Source of the DNA: JARYGU01 sp033795365
GTDB taxonomy: Bacteria; Pseudomonadota; Alphaproteobacteria; Rhizobiales; Rhizobiaceae
Direction: 5' to 3'
NCBI GenBank assembly: GCA_033795365.1
Contig: JARYGU010000010.1
Location: forward strand, 124,001 to 188,000
Length of the DNA stretch: 64,000 nt
Positions 31,549 to 40,451 of the stretch are shown here, piece after piece; positions within the stretch are counted from its first letter, which is position 1, and every line of letters begins with the position of its first letter. Below the pieces are notes generated by a model. The model made no database searches. It had not been told where the DNA came from and saw only the letters and a list, made by a program, of their open reading frames with translations. A program made the translations under genes and the position numbers.

Positions 31549-34254
31549 ATGCCGGACGACAATCGCGATATCGAAAGCAGGCCGTCGCCGGATGCCCTTC
31601 TGGAAAATGCCGCGCGGGAGGCGAGAGGCCGCCTGAAGATCTTCCTCGGCGCGGCGCCGGGCGTCGGCAAGACCTATGAGATGCTCGTCTCCGGCCGCGC
31701 GCGCATCGCCGACGGCGTCGATGTCGTCATCGGTGTCGTCGAGACGCACGGGCGAAAGGAAACCGAGATCCTCGTCGAGGGTTTCGAAGTCGTCCCCCGC
31801 TCGAAATTCGAGTATCGCGGCCACCTGCTCGAGGAAATGGATCTCGACGCCATTCTCGCGCGCCGTCCGGCCCTCGTCCTCGTCGACGAGCTCGCCCACA
31901 CCAATGCGCCGGGCAGCCGGCATCCCAAGCGCTATCTCGACGTGCAGGAAATCCTGGACCGGGGCATAGACGTCTATACGACGCTCAACATCCAGCACGT
32001 CGAGAGCCTCAACGACGTGGTGGCGCAGATCACCCGCATTCGCGTCCGCGAGACCGTTCCCGATTCGATCATCGACCGCGCCGACGATATCGAGATCATC
32101 GACCTTACGCCGGACGACCTGATCAAGCGGCTGCATGAAGGCAAGGTCTATCTCCCGAAGACCGCAAAACGCGCGACCGAAAACTACTTCTCGCCCGGCA
32201 ATCTCACCGCACTGCGCGAACTGGCACTGAGAAGAACCGCGCAACGCGTCGACGAACAGCTCCTGAGCCATATGCAGGCGCATGCCATTCCCGGCCCCTG
32301 GGCTGCGGGCGAGCGCGTGCTCGTCTGCGTTGACGAGCATCCGCGTGGCGCCTCGCTCGTGCGCTATGCCCGGCGACATGCCGATAGACTGAGGGCTTCC
32401 TGGGCCGCACTTCATGTCGAGACCTCCCGGTCGGCCGCGATGCCCGACGAGGACAAGAACCGTCTTGCCGCCCATCTTCGTCTTGCCGAGCAGCTCGACG
32501 GCCAAGCGATCACGATTCCCGGCCAGGAGCCGGCACGCGAGATCGTGCGTTATGCTGCGGCCAACAATTTCACCCACATCATCATCGGCAAGCCCGACAA
32601 GTCGCGCTGGCAGGAATTCGTCGCAGGATCGGTGTCCCACGAGCTCATCCGGCGTGCCGGCGACATCAGCGTTCATCTGATCTCGGGAAACGAGCGCGAT
32701 CCGGTCCGTGCGAATCGCGGCATCGCTTTCGCCGAGACGACGCGTTTCCAGCTTCGGCCCTATCTCCTCGGCATTGCCTATGTTGCAGCGGCGACGGCCA
32801 TCGGCACCTTGCTCTACCGGATACTGGACGTGCGGAACATCGCTCTTGTGTTCCTCATGGCCGTGCTGATCTCCGCCGTAACCGCGGGCCTCTGGCCCGC
32901 CCTGTTCGCGTCCGCGATCGGTGCGCTAGCATTCAACTTCTTCTTCCTGCAGCCGCTCTACACGCTGGACATCGGCGATCCTGAAAGCGTGATCGCTCTC
33001 GGTTTCTTCTTTGGCGTCGCGATCATCGCCAGCAATCTCGCCGCCCGTGTACAGCGGCAGGCCTCCGCCGCACGCCAGCGCGCCCGCACGACCGAAGACC
33101 TCTATCTCTTCTCCAAGAAGCTCGCGGGAACCGGAACGCTCGACGATGTTCTCTGGGCGACCGTTTATCAGCTTGCCTCCATGCTGAAGGTGAGGGTTGT
33201 TCTCCTGATGCCGGAAAACGGTTCGATAGCGGTGAAGGCCGGATATCCGCCCGACGACACGCTTGTGGATGCCGACATAGCGGCCGCACGGTGGGCCTGG
33301 GAACACAACCGTCCCGCCGGCCGCAGCGCCGACACGCTGCCGGGTGCCAAGCGGCTCTATCTGCCGCTCAGAACAGGCCGCACCGCCGTCGGCGTGATCG
33401 GGCTCGACAACGACAAGCAGGGTCCGCTCCTGACGCCGGAACAGCAGCGGCTGTTCGACGCACTCGCCGATCAGGCCGCGGTCGCCATCGAGCGCATCCA
33501 GCTCGTTGCCGACGTCGACCGGGCGAGGTTGGCCGCCGAGGCGGACCGTCTGCGCTCCGCGCTTCTGACCTCGATCTCGCACGATCTCAAGACACCGCTC
33601 GCCGCTATCATGGGAGCCGCCGGCACCTTGAAGGATTATTCGAAGACCATGCCGGAAGCGGACCGTTTGGAGCTGCTTTCCACGGTCCTCGACGAATCCG
33701 AACGGCTGAACCGCTTCATCGCCAACCTGCTCGACATGACCAAGATCGAGTCCGGTGCGATGGAGCCGAATTCGGCTCTTCACTATGTCGGCGACATCGT
33801 CGGCACCACGCTGCGTCGGGCGGCCAAGATCACGGCGCGGCACCGGATGGAGCTCGACCTTCCGACGGACCTGCCCATGCTGCGGCTCGATCCGGTCCTG
33901 TTCGAACAGGTGCTTTTCAATCTTCTCGACAATGCCGCCAAATACGCGCCCGCCGAAACCGTCATCCGCCTTCGCGCCCGACGAGACGGGGGTTCCGTCA
34001 TCCTTCAGGTGATGGACGAGGGGCCGGGAATCCCCCTCGCCGATATCGAACGCGTGTTCGATACCTTCTATCGTGTCCGCAAGACCGATCATGTCCGGGC
34101 TGGAACCGGCCTCGGGCTTTCTATATGCCGGGGGTTCATCGAAGCCATGGGAGGAACGATTTCCGCAGGCAACAGGCCCGACCGGTCGGGCGCGATCTTC
34201 ACGATCGCAATGCCCGTTCCTGCCGAAACGTCGAATCTGGAAGATCTGAAATGA
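31549..34254 (+). CDS. kdpD: Potassium sensor histidine kinase KdpD
   Basis: A 901-residue sensor kinase with the full KdpD architecture. The N-terminal KdpD domain carries Walker A G-A-A-P-G-V-G-K-T (residues 34-42). A USP-like domain spans about 253-380 (I-I-I-G-K-P). Four membrane helices (about 405-500, DUF4118) precede a GAF domain (about 530-650). The HisKA phosphosite is H678 (S-I-S-H-D-L-K-T-P), and the ATPase N and G boxes follow. The N-terminal region is where EIIA-Ntr binds KdpD in E. coli, relevant to the ptsN gene downstream. Its stop overlaps kdpE (ATGA). Confidence 0.97.
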   Translation: MPDDNRDIESRPSPDALLENAAREARGRLKIFLGAAPGVGKTYEMLVSGRARIADGVDVVIGVVETHGRKETEILVEGFEVVPRSKFEYRGHLLEEMDLDAILARRPALVLVDELAHTNAPGSRHPKRYLDVQEILDRGIDVYTTLNIQHVESLNDVVAQITRIRVRETVPDSIIDRADDIEIIDLTPDDLIKRLHEGKVYLPKTAKRATENYFSPGNLTALRELALRRTAQRVDEQLLSHMQAHAIPGPWAAGERVLVCVDEHPRGASLVRYARRHADRLRASWAALHVETSRSAAMPDEDKNRLAAHLRLAEQLDGQAITIPGQEPAREIVRYAAANNFTHIIIGKPDKSRWQEFVAGSVSHELIRRAGDISVHLISGNERDPVRANRGIAFAETTRFQLRPYLLGIAYVAAATAIGTLLYRILDVRNIALVFLMAVLISAVTAGLWPALFASAIGALAFNFFFLQPLYTLDIGDPESVIALGFFFGVAIIASNLAARVQRQASAARQRARTTEDLYLFSKKLAGTGTLDDVLWATVYQLASMLKVRVVLLMPENGSIAVKAGYPPDDTLVDADIAAARWAWEHNRPAGRSADTLPGAKRLYLPLRTGRTAVGVIGLDNDKQGPLLTPEQQRLFDALADQAAVAIERIQLVADVDRARLAAEADRLRSALLTSISHDLKTPLAAIMGAAGTLKDYSKTMPEADRLELLSTVLDESERLNRFIANLLDMTKIESGAMEPNSALHYVGDIVGTTLRRAAKITARHRMELDLPTDLPMLRLDPVLFEQVLFNLLDNAAKYAPAETVIRLRARRDGGSVILQVMDEGPGIPLADIERVFDTFYRVRKTDHVRAGTGLGLSICRGFIEAMGGTISAGNRPDRSGAIFTIAMPVPAETSNLEDLK

Positions 34255-34943
34255 CAGGCTCCGCCGTAAAGCTGCTCGTAGTCGACGACGAGCCTCCGAT
34301 CCGTAGGCTGCTTCGCGTGGGTTTAGGGGCGGAAGGCTACACGATCGTCGAGGCCGGCAATGCCAGGTCGGCAATGGAACAGGTCGCACAGGACAAGCCC
34401 GATATCGTCCTCCTCGATCTCGGGCTGCCGGACATGGCCGGCCACGAGCTTCTGCGCAAATGGCGCGACGAGGGTTTGGACCTGCCGGTCGTCATTCTGT
34501 CCAGCCGTACGGACGAGGCCGGGATCGTGGCCGCCCTGGAACTCGGCGCCGACGACTACGTGACGAAGCCCTTCGGCATGAAGGAGCTGGTCGCGCGCAT
34601 CCGCGTGGCACTGCGCCACAGACTGCAGCAGCAGGGGGAAAAGCCGGTCTTCCAGACCGGCGAGCTCTCCGTCGATCTCGTCAAGCGCATCGTCAAGGTC
34701 GCGGACAAGGAGATCAAGCTCTCCCCCAAGGAATACGACATCCTGCGCGTTCTCGTGCAGCATGCGGGCAAGGTCCTCACCCACCAATACCTGCTCGATC
34801 AGGTCTGGGGCGGATCGACGGATGTCCAATATCTGCGGGTCTATGTCCGGCAGCTTCGCCAGAAGGTCGAACGGACCCCGGACCAGCCGCAATACATCAC
34901 GACCGAAACAGGTGTCGGCTATCGATTGCGGGAAGCGGAATAG
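34251..34943 (+). CDS. kdpE: Response regulator KdpE
   Basis: A 230-residue OmpR/PhoB-type regulator with a receiver domain (D12-D13, phospho-acceptor D56 in L-L-D-L-G-L-P, K-P-F near 107) and a C-terminal winged helix (P-K-E-Y-D-I-L, V-W-G-G-S-T-D-V, V-G-Y-R-L). It activates kdp transcription, probably through the repeats at 26500-26517. Translationally coupled to kdpD. Confidence 0.95.
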   Translation: MTGSAVKLLVVDDEPPIRRLLRVGLGAEGYTIVEAGNARSAMEQVAQDKPDIVLLDLGLPDMAGHELLRKWRDEGLDLPVVILSSRTDEAGIVAALELGADDYVTKPFGMKELVARIRVALRHRLQQQGEKPVFQTGELSVDLVKRIVKVADKEIKLSPKEYDILRVLVQHAGKVLTHQYLLDQVWGGSTDVQYLRVYVRQLRQKVERTPDQPQYITTETGVGYRLREAE

Positions 34944-35000
34944 AAACCGGCCTCGCCCGTAAAGCGGTAACCGGTTCCCGCCTCAATTCAGGATATGGAA

Positions 35001-35465
35001 ATGAGTGAGCAAATGAAGATTTCTGATTTCATCGCGCCGGAAAACGTGCTGCTCGATGTCGCCGTGCCGTCGAAGATCCGGCTGCTCCGGCTTCTCTCCG
35101 AAAAATCCGGGGCAGCCCTCGGCATCGACGAGAACGTCATTTTCACCGCGCTCAACAATCGCGAACAGCTGGGATCGACGGGCATCGGCGAGGGTATCGC
35201 CATCCCGCACGCACCTGTTCTGGATGTCGTCGTGCCGTTCGGCATGGCTGTACGCCTTGCAAAGCCGATCGACTTCGAGGCGATCGACGACATTCCGGTG
35301 GATATCGTCATTCTTGCCCTGATGCCCGAAAGCCGCGCGACGCATCTCAATCTGCTCGCCTGCCTCGCGCGGCGCCTCAGAATGCCGGACGTGCTCAAGC
35401 TGGTGCGCGGCACCTCCGACAGGGATCACTTCCACGCCCTGCTTACCGGGGACGATGTCCATTAG
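35001..35465 (+). CDS. ptsN: PTS EIIA-Ntr-type regulator (PtsN paralogue) next to kdpDE
   Basis: A 154-residue EIIA-Ntr/mannitol-type domain. The active-site histidine is in G-I-A-I-P-H-A-P, with L-x-x-R-E-x-L-G-S-T-G-I-G-E-G upstream as in PtsN. The ATG at 35001 has AGGA 7 nt upstream; in-frame ATGs at 34995 and 35013 are alternatives. It follows kdpE by about 57 nt with no terminator seen. Unphosphorylated EIIA-Ntr stimulates KdpD in E. coli and controls kdp in Rhizobium leguminosarum, so this looks like a dedicated copy for the potassium system. The main ptsN near rpoN is presumably elsewhere. Confidence 0.88.
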   Translation: MSEQMKISDFIAPENVLLDVAVPSKIRLLRLLSEKSGAALGIDENVIFTALNNREQLGSTGIGEGIAIPHAPVLDVVVPFGMAVRLAKPIDFEAIDDIPVDIVILALMPESRATHLNLLACLARRLRMPDVLKLVRGTSDRDHFHALLTGDDVH

Positions 35466-35577
35466 CCTGTGGGGCGGCCTCGAACGAATATCCTCCTGCC
35501 AAACGATCGGGATCTCGGAACAACTGCGATAGGGATCGATTTGTAAAATTAGGAAGACATGCAGGACGAGGAAGATA

Positions 35578-35817
35578 ATGTTGGTATCGGACAAGGAAGT
35601 GAACCGCCGTGCTTTTGCCGTCGAGGGAGCGCTCCTCCTGCTCATTACCCGTCTTGCGGAGCGGGGTACGATCTGCACGGATGAGGCCACCGAAATGCTG
35701 AACCTTCTGTCCGCGAGCAGCGATTTTTCCGCCGCTCGCGTCTCGGGCTCCAAGGCGATAGTGGAAAGGCTGCAGCAGTTGCGGGGCGGAGACGGTTGCT
35801 GCACGCCGGGAGCGTGA
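35578..35817 (+). CDS. 79-residue hypothetical helical protein
   Basis: A small frame with AGGAAG just upstream of the ATG at 35578. The product is mostly helical and mildly acidic in the middle, with a hydrophobic run L-L-L-L-I-T-R-L near residues 19-26 and a Cys-Cys pair near the C-terminus. It is too short and polar to be a typical membrane protein. It follows ptsN by 112 nt on the same strand and may belong to the kdp transcript. No family recognised. Confidence 0.55.
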   Translation: MLVSDKEVNRRAFAVEGALLLLITRLAERGTICTDEATEMLNLLSASSDFSAARVSGSKAIVERLQQLRGGDGCCTPGA

Positions 35818-35844
35818 AAGGCGGTCGCCGCCCGGCTTGCGCAC

Positions 35845-37155
35845 TCAGAAGATGATCATTGCGATGGCGGCCGCAAGCATGATGGCCGTCGCGAGCCATC
35901 CGAAAATCAGAACCGGCAGGGAAACGGTGAAGCGCCCCATCTCGTCTCTCCTGTGCGCGACGACCATCATGGCCGCCATGATCGGAACAGCCACGAAGCC
36001 GTTGATGACCGCGCTCCAGAAAAGCGCTTTGATCGGATCGAGCGAGGAGAATTCTATCCCGAGCCCCAGGAGGACCGCGGCGGCAATCACACTGTAGAAT
36101 CCGACCGCCTCCCAAGGCTTGTTTTCGAGCCCGCATTTCCACCCCTGCGCTTCTCCGAAGGCATAGGCCGCCGAGCCGGCCAGCACCGGCAGGGCCAACA
36201 GCCCTGTCCCGACGATGCCGAGGCTGAACAGCACGAAGGCGAAATCCCCGGCGATCGGACGGAGGGCTTCGGCGACATCCGCCGCGCTTCCGATTTCGGT
36301 CTTTCCGCTCGCATGCAATGTCGCCGCGGTGCTCAGCATGATGGCTATGGCGACGAGGTTTGATATCGCCATGCCCGCGAACGTATCGATCCGGATGCGG
36401 CCGAGTTCGGCCTTCGCCTGTTCCGGTTCCTTTTTCAACGCCGCCGCACTTGGCGCATGGTCTATCTCCTCGACCTCCTGCGCGCTTTGCCAGAAGAAGA
36501 GATACGGGCTGATCGTGGTCCCGAGGATGGCGACCACCATCGTGAAGCTGTCCCCGTTCAAGGGAAACTCCGGCAGGACGAAACCTTTAGCGGCAGCAGC
36601 CCAATCGATCTCCACGACGAAGAGAACCGCGACATAGGCGAGCAGGACCAGGGTGAGCCATTTGAGATAGCGCGCATACTGCTCATAGGAGACGAACATC
36701 TGCAGCGTCAGCGAGACAAGCGCGAGAACGATCGTATAGACGACGCCGGGCCCGCCGACCGCAAGCGAGGTCGCCGCACCCATTGCTGCCAGATTGGCGC
36801 CGATATTGATGGTGTTGGCGACGAAGAGAAGCCCGACGAGCAGGAGCACGACCGGCTTCGGCAGGATGTCCTTCAGGTTGCTCGCAAGACCGCATCCCGT
36901 CACCCTGCCGATCTGCGCGCTGACGAGCTGGATCGCCGTCATCAGCGGATAGGTCAGGAGCATCGTCCACAGCATATTGAAGCCGAACTGCGCGCCGGCT
37001 TGCGAATAGGTGGCGATGCCGCTCGGATCGTCGTCGGCTGCTCCCGTTACCAGGCCGGGTCCGAGCTGTTTGAAAACCGCGGCACGGCGCAGGCGTGAAA
37101 GCAGGGCTCGGCGTTTCCCCGTCTTCCCTCCCGACGTTTCGAATGTCGCGGTCAT
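35845..37155 (-). CDS. NRAMP/SLC11-family divalent metal transporter, divergent site
   Basis: A 436-residue polytopic membrane protein (about 11 helices) of the NRAMP fold, start ATG at 37155 (M-T-A-T-F-E-T); a TTG at 37188 is an alternative. Helix 1 reads D-D-D-P-S-G-I instead of the usual D-P-G-N. Helix 6 reads G-T-T-I-S-P-Y where manganese/iron transporters have a Met before Pro-His. Loss of the Asn and Met ligands suggests a different ion preference (for example Mg2+ or another hard ion) or altered transport. It is convergent with the preceding small gene. No metal-sensing element was recognised upstream. Confidence 0.85.
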   Translation of the reverse strand: MTATFETSGGKTGKRRALLSRLRRAAVFKQLGPGLVTGAADDDPSGIATYSQAGAQFGFNMLWTMLLTYPLMTAIQLVSAQIGRVTGCGLASNLKDILPKPVVLLLVGLLFVANTINIGANLAAMGAATSLAVGGPGVVYTIVLALVSLTLQMFVSYEQYARYLKWLTLVLLAYVAVLFVVEIDWAAAAKGFVLPEFPLNGDSFTMVVAILGTTISPYLFFWQSAQEVEEIDHAPSAAALKKEPEQAKAELGRIRIDTFAGMAISNLVAIAIMLSTAATLHASGKTEIGSAADVAEALRPIAGDFAFVLFSLGIVGTGLLALPVLAGSAAYAFGEAQGWKCGLENKPWEAVGFYSVIAAAVLLGLGIEFSSLDPIKALFWSAVINGFVAVPIMAAMMVVAHRRDEMGRFTVSLPVLIFGWLATAIMLAAAIAMIIF

Positions 37156-37293
37156 GCCGATGCTCGTTTCAGAACGTCGAGAAAGCAAGCTCCTCGAGGC
37201 TCGCTGCCGTTTCGGGTCGGCGCACGAAATACGCTCATGCCCTTGTGCGCCCCAGCAACGGGCTGTCCATCTGAAAAGTTCCCGCAGCAGGCG

Positions 37294-38229
37294 TCAGCCG
37301 GCCTTCAGCATCGTGCTCGCGAGTTCCTCTGCCCTCATCTTCTGCAGAAGCTTCGCCAGCCAGTCGACGAAGACCCGGACCTTGTTGCTCAGATGCCGTG
37401 TCTGCGGGTAGACGACATAAAGCGGCAGCGGCTTGCGATGCCATTCTGTGAGGATCGGCTGCAGGTCGCCCGCCTCAAACGCATCACGGGCCATGAAGAA
37501 TGGCACCTGCGCCACCCCGAAACCCTGCAGCGCCGCCGTGAGATAGGTGCGCGCGTCATTGGCCGACAGGATGTACCGCGGATCGACCTCGAAGGTCTCG
37601 TCACCTTTGCAGAATTCCATCGGCAAGGTGCGTCCCGCCTGTGCCTGCAGGTAGGCGATGCTGAAATGATCCCTCTCCAGATCCTGCGGCGTGGCGGGCG
37701 CTCCGAACTTTTCGAGATAGGAGGGAGCGGCGCATGTGATGAGATCCAGTTCCGAAATCTTCCGCGCGATCAGCGACTGATCGCTAGGCGTTCCGGCCCT
37801 GAGCGCGCAATCGACGTTCTCGGCGATATAGTCCACAAGGCGGTCGCCAACGCCGAGATCGATCCGGATCTGCGGATATCGCTCATGGAAATCACAAAGC
37901 GCGGGAACGACGACGAGGTCGGCGAAGGCTCCAGCCATTTCCACGCGAATCCGGCCGGAAGGCTGCGTCTGCGAATTTGAAAGACTGCCGTCCAGTTCGT
38001 CCAACTCGGACAAGATCTGCATTGCGCGCTCGTAGTAGAGCGCCCCGTCGGTCGTCACCACGACGCGGCGCGTCGTACGATTGAGCAGCGTGGTGCGCAG
38101 ATGCGCTTCGAGCCCTTGAACGAGATTGGTCGCGGTCGTTTTCGGGATATTGAGGGCGTTTGCAGCCCGGGTAAAATTTCCTGTTTCCACCACACGGACG
38201 AAAACACGCATGGCCGAGAGCTGGTCCAT
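37294..38229 (-). CDS. LysR-family transcriptional regulator
   Basis: A 311-residue LysR regulator. The N-terminal winged helix-turn-helix spans residues 1-60 (F-V-R-V-V-E-T-G-N-F-T-R-A-A-N-A-L) and the C-terminal periplasmic-binding-fold effector domain spans about 88-295. I chose the ATG at 38229 (M-D-Q-L-S-A-M); a GTG two codons earlier is possible. It is divergent from the hydrolase-RND operon, the usual layout for a LysR activator of an efflux system. The effector is unknown. Confidence 0.93.
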   Translation of the reverse strand: MDQLSAMRVFVRVVETGNFTRAANALNIPKTTATNLVQGLEAHLRTTLLNRTTRRVVVTTDGALYYERAMQILSELDELDGSLSNSQTQPSGRIRVEMAGAFADLVVVPALCDFHERYPQIRIDLGVGDRLVDYIAENVDCALRAGTPSDQSLIARKISELDLITCAAPSYLEKFGAPATPQDLERDHFSIAYLQAQAGRTLPMEFCKGDETFEVDPRYILSANDARTYLTAALQGFGVAQVPFFMARDAFEAGDLQPILTEWHRKPLPLYVVYPQTRHLSNKVRVFVDWLAKLLQKMRAEELASTMLKAG

Positions 38230-38324
38230 GGTCACCTCTCATTTAGGTGCGCCGCACCATTATTCGGAATGCGGAACAGTGTTGCCGAAATCCGTCTATT
38301 GTTGAGCAAAGGTCGAATAATAAT
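38230..38324. promoter_or_regulatory. LysR/efflux divergent promoter region
   Basis: A 95-nt gap between the LysR gene and the hydrolase gene. It holds an inverted repeat with arms GGTGCG (38246-38251) and CGCACC (38253-38258) and a small palindrome ATTCGGAAT (38262-38270). These are candidate LysR contact sites; promoters for both directions must lie here. Confidence 0.45.
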
Positions 38325-39200
38325 ATGTCAGGTAAGTTACACAAGCGCCTTCGCTCACGAGCGAAGTTTGCTGCAGATAGAGATCCCGGCATGGACTCGC
38401 AATGGGCGAACATAGAATTTGACAAGACCGCGAAGCGGTCGATGTCGGTTCGCGTCTACGAAGGCGCACGCCGGAGCAAGACGCCGCCGGTGATCCTTTA
38501 TCTGCATGGCGGAGCATTCCTCGATCTCAATCAGGAGCCCGAACGTCCCGTCGCAAGAGCGCTTGCGGAGTCCGGCGCGATCGTCGTCGAGGCCGATTAC
38601 AGCACGCCGACGCAAAATGCCTTTCCGCAGGTGCTCGAATACGCCTTCGGCGCACTTCGCTGCCTCAGCGGCAAGCGCAACCAGTTCGGAGCCGCAAGGT
38701 CTCTGCTGTTGGTGGCGGGCGAGGAAGCAGGGGGCAATGTCGCAGCTGGCGTCGCACTCAAGGCGCGGGATCTGATGCCCGACGAGCTCGACGGGCAGAT
38801 CCTGTTGTCGCCGATGATCGACCCGCTGATGGCGACGGCATCCTTTCGCAATGCGGAACGGATAGGCATGCGTGAACGGTGGTCGGAAGGGTGGAGCCAT
38901 TATCTCGGTTCCGGCGGCATTTCCCATCCCTACGCCGCCCCCTGCCAGTGTTCCCGGCTCGTCGGGCTGGCGCCGGCTCTGGTCGTGACGGCGGAGGACG
39001 ATCCGCTGCGGGACGAGGCGACGGGATATGCCTGCCGCCTCCGCCTCGCGGGTGTCCATGTTCGCCAGCAGATACTGCCGACCGGTGCAGGCTGGACCGG
39101 AATTTATCGCAAGGACTGCAGCGAAGGCGGCAAATGGCTCCGTCCGCTTCGCACGCAATTTGAGGGTTTTCTTCAGGAGCTGAGCGACAGATCCCATTAA
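38325..39200 (+). CDS. Alpha/beta-hydrolase-fold protein, probable pseudoenzyme
   Basis: A 291-residue protein of the HSL/acetyl-esterase type. The oxyanion motif H-G-G-A-F (61-65) is intact and D226 (D-D-P-L-R-D-E) fits the catalytic Asp. The nucleophile motif normally G-D-S-A-G-G reads G-E-E-A-G-G with Glu134 in place of Ser. The expected His region (G-x-x-H-G-F) reads G-A-G-W-T-G. Two of three catalytic residues are therefore missing, and it is probably not an esterase. The ATG at 38325 and a second ATG at 38391 are both possible starts. It leads an operon with the RND adaptor and pump. Confidence 0.8.
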   Translation: MSGKLHKRLRSRAKFAADRDPGMDSQWANIEFDKTAKRSMSVRVYEGARRSKTPPVILYLHGGAFLDLNQEPERPVARALAESGAIVVEADYSTPTQNAFPQVLEYAFGALRCLSGKRNQFGAARSLLLVAGEEAGGNVAAGVALKARDLMPDELDGQILLSPMIDPLMATASFRNAERIGMRERWSEGWSHYLGSGGISHPYAAPCQCSRLVGLAPALVVTAEDDPLRDEATGYACRLRLAGVHVRQQILPTGAGWTGIYRKDCSEGGKWLRPLRTQFEGFLQELSDRSH

Positions 39201-39246
39201 TTTGAGACCACATACGGTTCTTATTTAGACCGCAAGGAGAATACCA

Positions 39247-40446
39247 ATGGCGTTGATAAGCAGACGCTGGGCCCTATGGGGCGCCGGCCTGGGTGTTGCT
39301 GCGTCCGTTACAGGAGCGGCTTTCCATTTCGACCTGACCACGCGCGCCAGCGCAGCGTCGGCAGATGCCGCCGTGCCCCCGGCTCCGGCGATACCGGTAA
39401 CGGTCGCGCTGGTCGAACCGCGCAGCGTTACGACCTGGCAGGAGTTTTCCGGCCGGCTGGAGGCGGTCGACCGTGTACAGATCCGCTCCCGCGTGGCCGG
39501 AGCGATCCAGTCGATCCATTTCCGTGAAGGCGGCCTGGTCAAGGTCGGCGACCTGCTCGTGACCATCGATCCGGAGCCCTACAAGGCTGCCGTAGCGCAG
39601 GCCGAGGGCCTCGTCGCCTCCGCAAAGGCGCGGGTCGAGCTGACCGCGAGCGAGCTCGAGCGCGGGAACAGGCTTCTCGCGAACAACACCATTTCGCGAA
39701 GCGACTTCGCCCAGCGGCAAAGCGCCCATAGCGAGGCGCTGGCATCGCTCCGTTCCGCCGAAGCCTCTCTGAGGGTAGCGGAGCTGAACTTGGAATACAC
39801 CGAGATCAAGGCTCCGATCTCCGGCCGGGCCGGCAGGCGGGAGATAACCGTCGGCAATCTGGTCGCCGACGGTTCCGCCTCCCCGGCCCTGACGACCATC
39901 GTCTCCGCCGACCCGATCTATGCAAGCTTCGACGTCAATGAAGAGCTCGTCGCCCGCACGCTCGCCGCGCTTCCTGCCGGCGACGGATCGGTTCCCCCGA
40001 TCGAGCAAGTGCCGGTGGAGATCGGTACGCTGACCGACGACGGCACGCCGATCAAGGGCAGGCTGCAGCTCATCGGCAACGAGGTGAACGCCGCAAGCGG
40101 CACCATCGGGGTCCGCGCCGTCTTCGACAATCCGAACGGGCGGCTGATCCCCGGCCAGTTCGTTCGCGTGCGGCTGGGCCAGCCCAAGGCGGAAAACGAG
40201 CTCTTGATCAGCGAGCGGGCCGTCGGCACCGATCAGGACAAGAAATTCGTCTTCGTGGTCGATGCCGCAAATACCATCGCCTATCGGCAGGTCCAGCTCG
40301 GCGCCTCGGTCGACGGTCTGAGGATCGTCGAAAAGGGTCTCAATCCCGGCGAGCGGATCGTCGTCAACGGCCTCCAGCGCATACGCCCCGGCGCCGTCGT
40401 CGATCCGCAGGCGGACAACGAAGTCGCCGCCGCCGTTAAACGATGA
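39247..40446 (+). CDS. RND efflux periplasmic adaptor (MexE/AcrA-like)
   Basis: A 399-residue membrane-fusion protein with an N-terminal hydrophobic anchor/signal (W-A-L-W-G-A-G-L-G-V-A-A-S), a lipoyl-like domain with V-D-R-V-Q-I-R-S-R-V-A-G, an alpha-helical hairpin (about 100-170), a beta-barrel (P-I-S-G-R-A-G-R-R) and a membrane-proximal domain. The N-terminus has no lipobox Cys. AAGGAG precedes the ATG. It connects the RND pump to an outer-membrane channel that is not encoded in this window. Confidence 0.93.
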   Translation: MALISRRWALWGAGLGVAASVTGAAFHFDLTTRASAASADAAVPPAPAIPVTVALVEPRSVTTWQEFSGRLEAVDRVQIRSRVAGAIQSIHFREGGLVKVGDLLVTIDPEPYKAAVAQAEGLVASAKARVELTASELERGNRLLANNTISRSDFAQRQSAHSEALASLRSAEASLRVAELNLEYTEIKAPISGRAGRREITVGNLVADGSASPALTTIVSADPIYASFDVNEELVARTLAALPAGDGSVPPIEQVPVEIGTLTDDGTPIKGRLQLIGNEVNAASGTIGVRAVFDNPNGRLIPGQFVRVRLGQPKAENELLISERAVGTDQDKKFVFVVDAANTIAYRQVQLGASVDGLRIVEKGLNPGERIVVNGLQRIRPGAVVDPQADNEVAAAVKR

Positions 40447-40451
40447 AAATG

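Noticed and set aside
35820..35832. Bidirectional terminator between the 79-residue gene and the NRAMP gene
   Set aside because: A 5-bp GGCGG/CCGCC stem without a T-tract is expected by chance in such GC-rich sequence.
37156..37293. Manganese riboswitch or metal-regulator box near the NRAMP gene
   Set aside because: I found no recognisable yybP-ykoY-like structure or MntR/Fur-type palindrome in the short upstream region.
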